Below, piece after piece: positions 1 through 8,247 of a stretch of 44,753 nt of DNA (positions within the stretch are counted from its first letter, which is position 1; each line of letters starts with the position of its first letter). Made by a program: the position numbers and the translations under genes. The notes under the pieces are model-generated. The model was given only the letters and a program-made list of their open reading frames with translations. It ran no database searches and was not told the DNA's origin. Origin of the DNA: RGIG3528 sp045598045 (GTDB taxonomy: Bacteria > Bacillota > Clostridia > Lachnospirales > Lachnospiraceae); NCBI GenBank assembly GCA_045598045.1, contig JAZLLG010000012.1:1-44753 (forward strand), read 5' to 3'.

Positions 1-10
1 CGAAAAGCGG

Positions 11-28
11 TAATGGCTTAAGCCATTA
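11..28. repeat. 18-bp perfect palindrome at window edge
   Basis: The arms TAATGGC and GCCATTA flank a TTAA centre and are followed by a T-rich stretch (ATTGTGATTTTCT). It could be the terminator hairpin of a plus-strand gene ending before the window, or an operator. The context is cut off by the window edge, so its role is open. Confidence 0.4.
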
Positions 29-85
29 TTGTGATTTTCTCTTGAAAAGATTGAATTGAAGTCTTAAAAGGTATATGAAGTGCGA

Positions 86-124
86 AAAGAGGGTGCACGG
101 CCGGTTAGGCCGCGTACCCTCTTT
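86..124. terminator. Stem-loop downstream of uxuB, likely its terminator
   Basis: The arms at 86-102 and 108-124 form a 17-bp stem with one G-U pair and one mismatch around a 5-nt loop. Read on the minus strand, the stem is followed by TCTTTTCG-like sequence, which suits termination of the uxuAB transcript. The T-run on the plus side is weaker. Confidence 0.55.
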
Positions 125-136
125 GTCGACGCTCTG

Positions 137-168
137 AAGCCATCGGGTAATCCGATGGCTTGATTTTT
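137..168 (+). terminator. Short hairpin with T-run
   Basis: The arms AAGCCATCGG (137-146) and CCGATGGCTT (152-161) form a perfect 10-bp stem followed by a T-rich run (162-172) on the plus strand. It abuts the uxuB stop codon. It probably ends plus-strand transcription coming from before the window, converging on uxuAB. Confidence 0.45.
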
Positions 169-1780
169 ATTTTACGTATTTCTCAAGTGTCTTTGCAACA
201 GCACCTTTATCTGCGATAAGCTCTGTAAAGTAGCCGGCAACCGTATCTGCCAAACCGACTTCGTAAAGGTCAACGCCCCAAATCTTACTCATCTTAAGAA
301 TCGGAACGATTTTCTCAACAGCTTCTTTTCCCTCACCAAGTTTAATGTCCTTAACGAGAGGGCAAACGTCGTTAAGCATCGGGTCCGAACTGAGCTCGAA
401 TGCGTTTCCGTTGTCGTCAACGGCCATAATGTAACGAATCCAGCCCGCATATACAAGCGGAATGAGCTTAAGCTCGGAAACCTTCAGGCTGTCACTCTTC
501 GCGTATGCTTTAACCGTTTCTCCGAAACGGATGGGAAGCTTCTGTGATGTGTCTGTCGCAATTCGCTGAGGAGCATCAGGCATAAAAGGATTGGGAATTC
601 GTTTCTCAACAACATCATCAATGAAATCCTTAGGATTGATGATACCCGGATTAACAACTACCGGAAGACCTTCCACATAGCCGATTGTACGAACCATCTT
701 GTTAAGGATGGGATTCTGCATTTCTTTTGAAATGAGTGTATAACCGAGGAGACATCCAAAAACCGCAAGACTTGTGTGAAGAGGATTAAGGCATGTACAA
801 ACCTTCATCTTTTCAACCTTGTCAACAGTCTCTCTGTCAGTGAACATGATGCCGCCTTTCTCAAGAGCAGGGCGTCCGTTGGGGAATGCATCCTCAATAA
901 CAAGGTACTCACACTCTTCTGCATTTACAAAAGGTGCTACGTATGTGTTTTTGCTTGTTACTACGGGTTCAAGACTTTCAATATTGTCCTTTGAAAGCAT
1001 TTCTTCCACCGTCTTGTCGGGGCGGGGTGTGATTTTATCAATCATTGACCAAGGATAGGAAACCTTGGAAGGATTCTTCACATAATCGAGGAAGCCTGCG
1101 GGAACAAGCCCGTTTTCAACCCACTTTTCGGCAAAGCCGAGAACCGCTGCCTTAAGCTTATCACCGTTATGTGAACAGTTGTCCATTGAAACAAAAGCAA
1201 TGGGAAGCTCATTTGCTTTATATCTTGAATACAGAAGCGAAACAACCTTACCGATGTAGCTTTCGGGCTTTGCGGGGCCTTTTTTAAAGTCTTCAGCAAC
1301 ATTGCCGAGGAGCTCACCCTTACCGTTTACAAGGCTGTAGCCCTTTTCGGTGATGGTAAAGCTGGCCATCTTAAGAGACGGACATGCAAAAATCTCTTTA
1401 AGACGTGCGTACTGCGCAACGTCATCGGAATCAAGAGTAAGGCTTTCCGCAATACTTCCGACTACAGTCTTTTCGATGGTGCCGTTTGCCTTAAACGTTG
1501 CAAGAATGCTGAGGCTGTCATGCGGCTGGTACATTCTTTCGATGATTTCGTAATCGTAGCCTTCACAAACGATAATACCTTTTGTCAGGACGCCTTCATT
1601 AAGAAGATTCTGTGCAACATTTGCCTGAAAGGCTCTGAAAATGTTTCCTGCGCCAAAGTGAATCCATTCGGGATTCTTTTTTGTTTCAAAAATCATCTTG
1701 TCCCTGTCGAATTCAGGGAGCTTATAGCCCAGTGCTTTCCAGGCTTCTCTGTTCTGTAATCCTTTATTGTTTAACTGCAT
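167..1780 (-). CDS. uxuB: Fructuronate reductase / mannitol dehydrogenase family
   Basis: This is a NAD-dependent long-chain polyol dehydrogenase-family protein of 537 aa. Next to uxuA it most likely reduces D-fructuronate (reversibly, with D-mannonate) in cytoplasmic glucuronate catabolism. The N-terminal WIHFGAGNIFRAF resembles the family's glycine-rich nucleotide-binding start. The ATG at 1780 is chosen because AGAGGT lies just upstream and it sits one base after the uxuA stop (TAA-A-ATG). The open frame runs 36 codons further upstream, but that part lies inside uxuA and is not family-like. The gene is cotranscribed with uxuA from the promoter near 2909-2937. The protein is somewhat longer than the roughly 490-aa E. 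coli enzyme. The exact substrate (fructuronate, tagaturonate or mannitol) is inferred from the neighbour. Confidence 0.88.
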   Translation of the reverse strand: MQLNNKGLQNREAWKALGYKLPEFDRDKMIFETKKNPEWIHFGAGNIFRAFQANVAQNLLNEGVLTKGIIVCEGYDYEIIERMYQPHDSLSILATFKANGTIEKTVVGSIAESLTLDSDDVAQYARLKEIFACPSLKMASFTITEKGYSLVNGKGELLGNVAEDFKKGPAKPESYIGKVVSLLYSRYKANELPIAFVSMDNCSHNGDKLKAAVLGFAEKWVENGLVPAGFLDYVKNPSKVSYPWSMIDKITPRPDKTVEEMLSKDNIESLEPVVTSKNTYVAPFVNAEECEYLVIEDAFPNGRPALEKGGIMFTDRETVDKVEKMKVCTCLNPLHTSLAVFGCLLGYTLISKEMQNPILNKMVRTIGYVEGLPVVVNPGIINPKDFIDDVVEKRIPNPFMPDAPQRIATDTSQKLPIRFGETVKAYAKSDSLKVSELKLIPLVYAGWIRYIMAVDDNGNAFELSSDPMLNDVCPLVKDIKLGEGKEAVEKIVPILKMSKIWGVDLYEVGLADTVAGYFTELIADKGAVAKTLEKYVK

Positions 1781-1781
1781 T

Positions 1782-2870
1782 TTAAAGACCTCTTGTCTGT
1801 GATTTGTCAATTGCTTCCCAAAGACCGTTAAGATATGCTGCACCAAGTGCTCTGTCATAAAGGCCGTATCCGGGCATTGCAACCTCATCCCAGATCATTC
1901 GTCCGTGATCGGGACGAATCGGGCCTTCAAAGCCGATTTCATAGAGTGCTTTCATGATTTCGTACATATCAAATGTACCGTCTGCGGAAAGATGTGCAGC
2001 CTCTTCGAAATCAAGATGTCCCGGCTCTGTGCAGTTGAACTGAAGGTTACGCACATGGGCAAAATGAATTCTTCCTTTAAGAGAACGAATCATAGCGGGA
2101 AGATCGTTTTCGAGGTTTGTACCGTATGAACCGGAGCAGAATGTTACGCCGTTATGAGGATTGTCAACCATTGTCATCATGCGGTGAATGTTTTCCTGAT
2201 TGATGATGATTCTGGGAAGACCGAAAACGCTCCACGCAGGGTCATCCGGATGAATTGCCATGTTTATGTCATACTTGTCGCATACCGGCATGATGCGCTC
2301 AAGGAAGTACTTAAGGTTTGCAAAAAGCTTTTCGGAATCGATGTCTTTATACATTTCGAAGAGTTCTTTGATTTTAGCCATTCTTTCAGGCTCCCATCCG
2401 GGCATAACGGAACCGTTTGTATCCTTTGAGAGCTGTTCGAACATATTTTCGGGGTTGATTTTATCGATTGCTTCCTGACTATAGGCAAGAACCGTCGAGC
2501 CGTCGTAACGCTTTCTGGCAAGCTCTGTACGCGTCCAGTCAAAAACCGGCATAAAGTTGTAGCATACGAGGTGAATGTCTTCTTTGCCGAGATTTTCAAG
2601 TGTTTCGATATAGTTATCGATGTACTTGTCACGGTCTGCGGATCCGACTTTTATGGCATCATGAATGTTAACGCTTTCAATGCCGGCAATGCTGAGGCCT
2701 GCCGCTTCAACTTCGTCTTTCAGCGCTTTGATGCGCTCGCGACTCCAAACTTCGCCCGGCTGCGTATCGTAAAGAGTTGTGATAACTGCTTTGACACCGG
2801 GAATCTGTCTGATTTGTTTAAGAGTGACGGTGTCAAACTTCGAACCGTACCATCTTAATGTCATCTGCAT
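1782..2870 (-). CDS. uxuA: Mannonate dehydratase
   Basis: This 362-aa enzyme would dehydrate D-mannonate to 2-keto-3-deoxygluconate in the cytoplasm, the step after the UxuB reaction. The N-terminus MTLRWYG, then PGVKAVITTLYD, the CYNFMPVFDWTRT segment, the MAIHPDDPAW metal-site motif and FAHVRN match the UxuA xylose-isomerase-like TIM-barrel family, and the length is typical. The ATG at 2870 has a strong GGAGGA eight bases upstream. It is the first gene of a two-gene operon, with a good promoter about 40 bases upstream overlapped by an inverted repeat shared with the GH31 gene. No kdgK or kdgA is present in the window, so the downstream steps lie elsewhere. Confidence 0.95.
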   Translation of the reverse strand: MQMTLRWYGSKFDTVTLKQIRQIPGVKAVITTLYDTQPGEVWSRERIKALKDEVEAAGLSIAGIESVNIHDAIKVGSADRDKYIDNYIETLENLGKEDIHLVCYNFMPVFDWTRTELARKRYDGSTVLAYSQEAIDKINPENMFEQLSKDTNGSVMPGWEPERMAKIKELFEMYKDIDSEKLFANLKYFLERIMPVCDKYDINMAIHPDDPAWSVFGLPRIIINQENIHRMMTMVDNPHNGVTFCSGSYGTNLENDLPAMIRSLKGRIHFAHVRNLQFNCTEPGHLDFEEAAHLSADGTFDMYEIMKALYEIGFEGPIRPDHGRMIWDEVAMPGYGLYDRALGAAYLNGLWEAIDKSQTRGL

Positions 2871-2900
2871 AATATTTCCTCCAAAGGATAGTCTTCTTAA

Positions 2901-2920
2901 TAGTGTGAATTATAATACAC
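2901..2920. promoter_or_regulatory. Putative operator over the uxuA -10 region
   Basis: An imperfect inverted repeat, TAGTGTGA...AATACAC, covers the uxuA -10 box. On the minus strand it starts GTGTATTA and ends TCACACTA, matching the site at 5085-5104 before the GH31 gene. A GntR- or LacI-type repressor is the natural candidate. This is inference from the shared sequence. Confidence 0.5.
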
Positions 2921-2937
2921 CGTTCTATTCATATCAA
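2909..2937 (-). promoter_or_regulatory. uxuAB promoter
   Basis: On the minus strand there is a -35 TTGATA (2932-2937), a 17-base spacer and a perfect -10 TATAAT (2909-2914), which places the start of transcription near 2902, about 30 bases before the uxuA start codon. Confidence 0.75.
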
Positions 2938-2989
2938 TGAAAATAACTTTGCAATTTCCGACTGATAGTAAACATATCTCGCCCTGTAA

Positions 2990-3025
2990 CAGAAATGAAA
3001 GAAGCTGCGAACCGGTCGCAGCTTC
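2990..3025 (-). terminator. Terminator of the GH31 gene
   Basis: A perfect 10-bp stem, GAAGCTGCGA (3001-3010) with TCGCAGCTTC (3016-3025), has a 5-base loop. On the minus strand it is followed by TTTCATTTCT. It lies just after the GH31 stop codon. Confidence 0.7.
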
Positions 3026-3040
3026 AGCTTTGTTCATATA

Positions 3041-5068
3041 TTATGCCTCGACTTTTTCGAAAACGGGCATGTAGTCAATCGGCGCCTTAACTTTAACGGT
3101 CTGGTTTCCAACGTAAAGCTTGTTGTCGCTTGTAAGTCTCCACTGCCCTTCGGGAAGGTATACGGTGCGTTCAAACTGGTTCAGATAAAGAATCGGCGCA
3201 ACAAGGTACTTGTTGCCGAACATGTACTGATCCTTAAGGTTCCAACATGTTTCGTCCTTCGGGAACTCAAAGAACATTGTACGAATGAGCGGTGCACCGT
3301 TCTCCGTTGCTTCCTTGTAAAGACCTTTGATGTACTTCTGCATGGATATTCGAATGTCATAATACTTCTTCATTATGGCGTAATTTTCTTCACCATAGCT
3401 CCAAAGTTCATTGGGCTGGCCCGTGTGAAGATATCCGCCGCCCCAGTCTCTGTCATCGAGAGCCGGAATATTGTACGGTCCGCGGTCACCGTGCATACGA
3501 AGAACTGCGGAATATACGGCAAACTGATACCAACGAATGAGCAACTGACAGAAATCGGGATCGTTAACGTCCTCTGTCATGAAGCCGCCGATATCCGTTG
3601 TCCACCAGGGAATGCCTGCAAGACCAATATTAAGTCCTGCCTGAAGCTGATTTCTGAAGGATTCGAATGTACTTGCAACGTCACCCGACCAGATAACGTT
3701 ACCGTATTTCTGGCTGCCTGCCCACGCACAACGAAGAAGGTTAACCGCTTCTCCCTTCTGGACAGTAGGCATATTATCGTAAAATACACGAGAATACATC
3801 TGAGGATAAAGGTTGCTCACCTCAAGTGCGGGCGCATCGTAATAACGATAGTTTTCAAAGTCATAAACACCGTAATCCGGCTCGGAATTATCAAGCCAGA
3901 ATGCATCGATGCCGAAATCATAATAGTTCTGTTTGCACTTTTCCCAAACATACTTTCTTGTTTCGGGGTTGAACGGATCGATTTCCACGCAATCGCCCTG
4001 ATAATCGTATGTCTGAGCCGCACCGCGCTCTGTCTTTATAAGCAGGCCCTTTTCCATCATAGGGTAGAAATTTTCGCTCTTTCTGTCCACGGAAGGCCAT
4101 ACGGACACGATTACCTTTATTCCCATTGAATGAAGCTCATCGACCATAGCTTTCGGGTCCGGCCAATACGTTTTATCGAATTTCCAGTCACCCTGAACTG
4201 TCCAGTGAAAGAAATCGATGACTATCTGGTCGATTTTAATGCCTTCAGCCTTATATTTGCGGGCAACTTCAAGCACTTCCGCCTGCGTACGATAGCGAAG
4301 CTTACACTGCCAAAGTCCCATAAGGCTTTCGGGGAACATGGGGGCATGTCCCGTAACTGCTGTATAGTTTGTAAGGATTGCCTTCGGATTTTCGTCCGCA
4401 GTAATCCAATAATCCATTTCCTTTGTTGCTCTTGCAACCCACTGTGTGTAGTTCTTTCCGAATGTTACACGTCCTACGGCGGGGTTGTTCCAGAGCATGC
4501 CGTAGTTGAGTGATGAAATCATAAACGGAACGGAAATCTGTGAGTTTCTTTGGGCAAGCTCAAGAACACAACCCTTAAGGTCCATATAAGGCTGCTGATA
4601 CTGACCCATACCGAAGATCTTTTCACCGTCGTTGCTTTCAAAGCGAAGGTCAAGAGAATAATCAGAGCCACCGATAACGCCCTTCCATTCGCGGTTTACG
4701 GTCTTTAAGCAACGGGAACCCTTGTCGTAAGCGCCTCCGTAGCAATGGAAATCCTCACGAAGAATGAGCTCCCCGTCTCTGTAAAACGAAATAATTCCGA
4801 CAAAATTCACCTCTGCCATGATTCTTCCGTTTGTTATTCTCGCAATCTGCTTATATTCATCTGTATCGAAGCCCATCCATTTGTCGGGCTTGCCGATGAA
4901 AATCTCGGATTTACCTGTCTGTTTTTCGGTGAGTGCCCAATCATTTCCCGTAAATGCAGGAAACATTGTGGCTCTGACACGAAATGCATTCTTTCCCCAA
5001 GGTTCTATGCGTACGGTTTCACCTTTTGTTTTGAAGACCAGTGCACTGCCGTCCTTAATGAATTCCAT
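3041..5068 (-). CDS. GH31 alpha-glycosidase (alpha-glucosidase/alpha-xylosidase type)
   Basis: This is a 675-aa glycoside hydrolase of family GH31. An N-terminal beta-sandwich region (about 1-230) precedes a TIM barrel holding the catalytic WLDNSEPD block (Asp393, proposed nucleophile) and WSGDV (Asp463, proposed acid/base), followed by RNQLQAGLN and PWWTTDIGGF, all typical of the family. There is no signal peptide, so it should act in the cytoplasm on imported oligosaccharides. The start at 5068 has GGAGGG upstream. Next to uxuAB it may release glucose, xylose or another alpha-linked sugar from uronate-containing oligosaccharides. Substrate specificity cannot be read by eye. It is a single-gene unit with its own terminator and two putative operator sites, one resembling that of uxuAB. 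Confidence 0.9.
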   Translation of the reverse strand: MEFIKDGSALVFKTKGETVRIEPWGKNAFRVRATMFPAFTGNDWALTEKQTGKSEIFIGKPDKWMGFDTDEYKQIARITNGRIMAEVNFVGIISFYRDGELILREDFHCYGGAYDKGSRCLKTVNREWKGVIGGSDYSLDLRFESNDGEKIFGMGQYQQPYMDLKGCVLELAQRNSQISVPFMISSLNYGMLWNNPAVGRVTFGKNYTQWVARATKEMDYWITADENPKAILTNYTAVTGHAPMFPESLMGLWQCKLRYRTQAEVLEVARKYKAEGIKIDQIVIDFFHWTVQGDWKFDKTYWPDPKAMVDELHSMGIKVIVSVWPSVDRKSENFYPMMEKGLLIKTERGAAQTYDYQGDCVEIDPFNPETRKYVWEKCKQNYYDFGIDAFWLDNSEPDYGVYDFENYRYYDAPALEVSNLYPQMYSRVFYDNMPTVQKGEAVNLLRCAWAGSQKYGNVIWSGDVASTFESFRNQLQAGLNIGLAGIPWWTTDIGGFMTEDVNDPDFCQLLIRWYQFAVYSAVLRMHGDRGPYNIPALDDRDWGGGYLHTGQPNELWSYGEENYAIMKKYYDIRISMQKYIKGLYKEATENGAPLIRTMFFEFPKDETCWNLKDQYMFGNKYLVAPILYLNQFERTVYLPEGQWRLTSDNKLYVGNQTVKVKAPIDYMPVFEKVEA

Positions 5069-5084
5069 GATTTTCCCTCCGTTT

Positions 5085-5104
5085 GTGTATTAAATATCAC
5101 ACTA
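5085..5104. promoter_or_regulatory. Putative operator 1 before the GH31 gene
   Basis: GTGTATTA and TCACACTA halves flank AATA. The halves match the element on the uxuA promoter. The site lies 17 bases before the GH31 start codon, just downstream of a possible minus-strand -10 (TATACT, 5106-5111), where a bound repressor would block transcription. Confidence 0.45.
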
Positions 5105-5119
5105 ATAGTATACAAAAAC

Positions 5120-5136
5120 GTGCATTAAAAATACAC
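5120..5136. promoter_or_regulatory. Putative operator 2 before the GH31 gene
   Basis: GTGCATT-AAA-AATACAC is a near-perfect inverted repeat using the same GTGTATT-like half-site as the sites at 2901-2920 and 5085-5104. It lies about 35 bases from operator 1 centre to centre, upstream of the presumed start of transcription. Confidence 0.4.
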
Positions 5137-5151
5137 TTATTTTTTGAAATA

Positions 5152-5179
5152 AAAAGCGTTGTTTTTCGACAACGCTTTT
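5152..5179 (-). terminator. Terminator of the hydrogenase accessory operon
   Basis: An 11-bp perfect stem, AAAAGCGTTGT (5152-5162) with ACAACGCTTTT (5169-5179), has a 6-base loop. On the minus strand TTTTTATTTC follows. It sits 20 bases beyond the PHP gene stop. Confidence 0.8.
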
Positions 5180-5198
5180 GTAATTCCAAACCTCTGAT

Positions 5199-5909
5199 TT
5201 ATTTAAGTGCCTCTATTACTCCTGCTGCACTGACATCTGCAACGAGAAGAGTATTTATCGCAGGGTTTATGTCTTTTATGTAATGTGCGTCCGAGCTTGT
5301 GATGATTTTACAGTTTTCCAAGTACGGATTGGTTTTTCGAAGCATGTGAAGCTTTGACATATCCTTAACTTCCGCTGTCCGGAACTTTGAGTCGGGAGGC
5401 ACAAAGCCAAGCTGTGAAATAAGCGACGTGGTGGATTTGTCCAGATGTGCGGGAATCATAATGCCATTGTAGCTTTTGACAAGATCAAAAACACTTTCAA
5501 AATCTATATCCGTAGCATTTATAAGCAGTTTTTCCACACGTCCGAGCTCTTCGTCGTCCTCGTTCATAATCTGCTGTTTACCGAAGATAGCCTCCTCATT
5601 TTTAATATCCATGAGGTGTTCATACACGTATGAATCAAACCGCATTGCATCGTCAAGCTTTTCAAAAAGACATACAACGTGTGCTTCTTCGGATGTGGTA
5701 AGCTCCATCCCGGGGAGTCCCACAAGACCGTAGAACTCACAGGCTTTCAGAAAAGGTTCGCAATTTTTGCAAGAGTTATGATCGGTAAGCGCAATAACCT
5801 GCAGCCCGTTCAGCGCAGCATTCCCCGCTATTGCCGCAGGCGTCATGGCGTCATCGCCGCAAGGAGAAAGGCATGAATGAAGATGCAGATCGTACGTTAC
5901 CTGTTTCAC
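5199..5909 (-). CDS. PHP-domain metal-dependent phosphoesterase
   Basis: This 236-aa protein (GTG start at 5909) has the PHP motifs in order: DLHLHS near the N-terminus, ALTDHNS, a central IPAHLDK and a C-terminal SSDAHY. These supply the His/Asp ligands of a trinuclear metal site, so it should be a catalytically competent phosphoesterase; the substrate is unknown. The GTG start overlaps the stop of the upstream DRTGG-like gene as GTGA, a sign of translational coupling. An in-frame extension upstream overlaps that gene in another frame and is rejected. It is the last gene of the accessory operon. Related PHP genes are known next to HydABC-type hydrogenase genes in Clostridia. A role in that pathway is inferred from context. 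Confidence 0.85.
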   Translation of the reverse strand: MKQVTYDLHLHSCLSPCGDDAMTPAAIAGNAALNGLQVIALTDHNSCKNCEPFLKACEFYGLVGLPGMELTTSEEAHVVCLFEKLDDAMRFDSYVYEHLMDIKNEEAIFGKQQIMNEDDEELGRVEKLLINATDIDFESVFDLVKSYNGIMIPAHLDKSTTSLISQLGFVPPDSKFRTAEVKDMSKLHMLRKTNPYLENCKIITSSDAHYIKDINPAINTLLVADVSAAGVIEALK

Positions 5910-6244
5910 TCCATCAACCCCCGTATCACCTGAGTTGCTTCGTAAATGGGAAGCTTTGTCCAAAGCACAGTTATTCCCTGTGCGGTGGCCTTCATCATCA
6001 TATTTTCGTCGACGCTTACGCCCTCCGCCAGAATAACACATGCCGTGTCAGTAAGGCTTGCAACAGCGAGCGTGTTAAGGTTACTCATAACGGTCACCCA
6101 CACCGCTTTCTCCGGCATCTTGGACATGGCAATGCTCAGAAGGTCACAACAATAGATGTTCTGAATCTCAGCTGTTTTGCCTTCTTCGCTCATATTCTGA
6201 ACGATAAAATTTTCGTTTTCGGCTAACTGACCAACTTTAAGCAT
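5906..6244 (-). CDS. DRTGG-domain-like small protein (second copy)
   Basis: This 112-aa soluble protein resembles the DRTGG domain found alone near [FeFe] hydrogenases and, fused, in phosphotransacetylase and HPr-kinase relatives. The alternating strand-helix pattern (KAVWVTVM, ACVILAEG, GITVLWTK) aligns by eye with the 120-aa protein at 9985-10347, though neither has a literal DRTGG motif. Its function is not established; DRTGG domains are thought to bind ligands or partners. The ATG at 6244 has GAGGT upstream. Its stop overlaps the PHP start by four bases. It follows the EAL gene by 15 bases, so the three genes are probably cotranslated from one message. Confidence 0.75.
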   Translation of the reverse strand: MLKVGQLAENENFIVQNMSEEGKTAEIQNIYCCDLLSIAMSKMPEKAVWVTVMSNLNTLAVASLTDTACVILAEGVSVDENMMMKATAQGITVLWTKLPIYEATQVIRGLME

Positions 6245-6259
6245 ATGTTAGATTACCTC

Positions 6260-8215
6260 TTAAATAATCTTCGGAGCCGGCTTATTGGATTCAAGAAGCT
6301 TAAGGAACTGCTCGCCCGGCTGAGGCTTTGCGTAGAAGAAACCCTGGAAGAAATCACAGCCGTAATATGCAAGAAGCTGTGCCTGCTCTTCTGTTTCAAC
6401 GCCTTCCGCAATGAGTTCAAGACTGAGCTGCTTCATCATACGTATTGTCTGACGAAGAACCGTCATAGCCTTATCGTTCTTCATTGCCGACCAAAGCATG
6501 GATTTATCAAGCTTTACAATCGAGAACGGATAATCAACTACAGTGGAAAGGTTTGAATAACCTGTGCCGTAGTCATCCAGTGAAAAACGAACGCCCTTAT
6601 TGATAAGAGCCGTCATGTTTTCTCTGAAGGACTTTGCACGCATAAGTCCCATTGTTTCGGTGATTTCTATACTGATTCTTGAATACTCAAGGCGGTATTC
6701 ATCCATAATTTGGACAAGTCTTTCGTGAAGATTTGCCTGCATACACTGTATCGGAGAAAGGTTTACATCGATGTACTCGATGCCCATCTTCCAGATGCGG
6801 TTCTCAGACATGAAACGACAAGTCTCTCTGAAAACGTACTCGCCGAGTTTCATTATAAGTCCGTTCTTTTCGGCGATGGGAATAAACTCATCCGGAGGAA
6901 TGAAACCAAGCTCGTCGTCATAAAGTCTGAGAAGGGCTTCCGCTGATTTGAAGCCGTCATCTTCGACGGAATAAATAGGCTGATAGTAAACGGCAAATCG
7001 GTTCTCGGCAAGTGCCGTACGCATAACCTGAAGGACCTGGGATGCTCTCTTTCTTTCCTCAAGAAGCTTTGCATCCGCAACAAGAACCGTTTCTCTTCCG
7101 ATGTCTTCTGCGCTGATAAGCGAATACTCAAGAAGGTCCATTACGCCTTCGGAAGTCTTTACATCTCTCGGGAACTGGAATCTTGACATAACAGCCGTAA
7201 GGCGAACGCTTTCATCTTCAACTTCAAAAGGTGTTTCGAAACGATGCTGAACCTTCTTAATGTACATTTCCACTTCGGAGTCACCTCCGTAAACAATAAA
7301 GGCAAACTGTGCTTCTGCAACGCTGAAAACACTGTCTTTTTCACCGATGGAAATGAAGAATTTGGAAATGTTTCTGAGAAGATTGCCGATACTGTTCATT
7401 CCGACAATCTCTCGAAGGTCCGTAAGGCCTTCAACCTTAACACCGATGATTGAGAACTGCTTTCCATCGGAAATCTTTTTGTTTACAACCGTTTCGAAGG
7501 CAAGTCTGTTGTAGATGCCAAGAGTCTGATCTTCGAAATAGTTCGGGTTTTCAAGTGTAAATGCTACAACCAGTGCGCTGAGCTCTGTTCCGAATGTGGA
7601 AATGAGCAGGTTTGGGAAAAACATCTGAATAGCAACACACGATAAAACAACAATCGTATAGAATGCTACGATGAATTTATGTTTTTTCAGCATTACCTTT
7701 CTCTGTTTGTATACAAATACGAGAGAAATGATAACGTATGCAACAACCTGGAAATATGCATAATACATACCGATGTGACCGGCTGAGCTGTACGTTCTTG
7801 TAACCTTGTCGAACGTTCCCATAAGATGAAGGAACGGATTTGTAACAATCATAACAAAATCAATTCCGAAAGGTACAAATATGAGCAGCTTCTCGCTGGT
7901 TTTCAACTGTTCTTCACCCTTCTTCGTGGTGAGAATTATGTAGTGAAGATATACCGCTCCGAGGCCATGGAAAAACGTGTAGAAAAGAACGAGCATAAGC
8001 TCATTGAACCATATGGGCAGGACATCTGCTTTAACAAGCGCAAACGTACTCGCAAAGTCAAAGAATGCTGCCAATGTCGTGAATGTATGGATCAACAGGA
8101 AGGCTCGCGACTGCCTGGACGGCAATGTCTTCTTGATGGCAAACTCAAGGTAGACTATCGCCGAAATACAAAGAGCGGCAATGTCAAATTGATAGATGTA
8201 AGAGGTTTCAAGCAT
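6260..8215 (-). CDS. Membrane EAL-domain c-di-GMP phosphodiesterase with degenerate GGDEF
   Basis: This 651-aa protein has an N-terminal membrane region of about seven helices (residues 8-225, 7TM sensor type). A GGDEF-like domain (about 230-385) has the signature degraded to GGDS (310-313), so it is probably not a cyclase. A C-terminal EAL domain follows (about 395-640). The catalytic set looks complete: Glu426 in EALLR, Asn485 in NLSP, Glu517 in EITE, Asp547-Asp548 in DDYGTGYSN, Lys568 and Glu604 in AEGVET. It should hydrolyse c-di-GMP to pGpG at the membrane in response to an unknown signal. The RBS GGAGACGG precedes the ATG at 8215. Its place between the Fe-S sensor gene (32-base gap) and a DRTGG-like gene (15-base gap) makes it part of the hydrogenase accessory operon, which is unexpected. 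Confidence 0.92.
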   Translation of the reverse strand: MLETSYIYQFDIAALCISAIVYLEFAIKKTLPSRQSRAFLLIHTFTTLAAFFDFASTFALVKADVLPIWFNELMLVLFYTFFHGLGAVYLHYIILTTKKGEEQLKTSEKLLIFVPFGIDFVMIVTNPFLHLMGTFDKVTRTYSSAGHIGMYYAYFQVVAYVIISLVFVYKQRKVMLKKHKFIVAFYTIVVLSCVAIQMFFPNLLISTFGTELSALVVAFTLENPNYFEDQTLGIYNRLAFETVVNKKISDGKQFSIIGVKVEGLTDLREIVGMNSIGNLLRNISKFFISIGEKDSVFSVAEAQFAFIVYGGDSEVEMYIKKVQHRFETPFEVEDESVRLTAVMSRFQFPRDVKTSEGVMDLLEYSLISAEDIGRETVLVADAKLLEERKRASQVLQVMRTALAENRFAVYYQPIYSVEDDGFKSAEALLRLYDDELGFIPPDEFIPIAEKNGLIMKLGEYVFRETCRFMSENRIWKMGIEYIDVNLSPIQCMQANLHERLVQIMDEYRLEYSRISIEITETMGLMRAKSFRENMTALINKGVRFSLDDYGTGYSNLSTVVDYPFSIVKLDKSMLWSAMKNDKAMTVLRQTIRMMKQLSLELIAEGVETEEQAQLLAYYGCDFFQGFFYAKPQPGEQFLKLLESNKPAPKII

Positions 8216-8247
8216 AAATCCGTCTCCTAAAAATAAAGTTTGACGCG

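Noticed and set aside
1781..1888. N-terminal extension of UxuB by 36 codons
   Set aside because: It overlaps uxuA, has no RBS, and the start at 1780 has one.
3425..4129. Plus-strand open frame of 234 codons opposite the GH31 gene
   Set aside because: It is antisense to a well-conserved enzyme and lacks a convincing RBS or motif.
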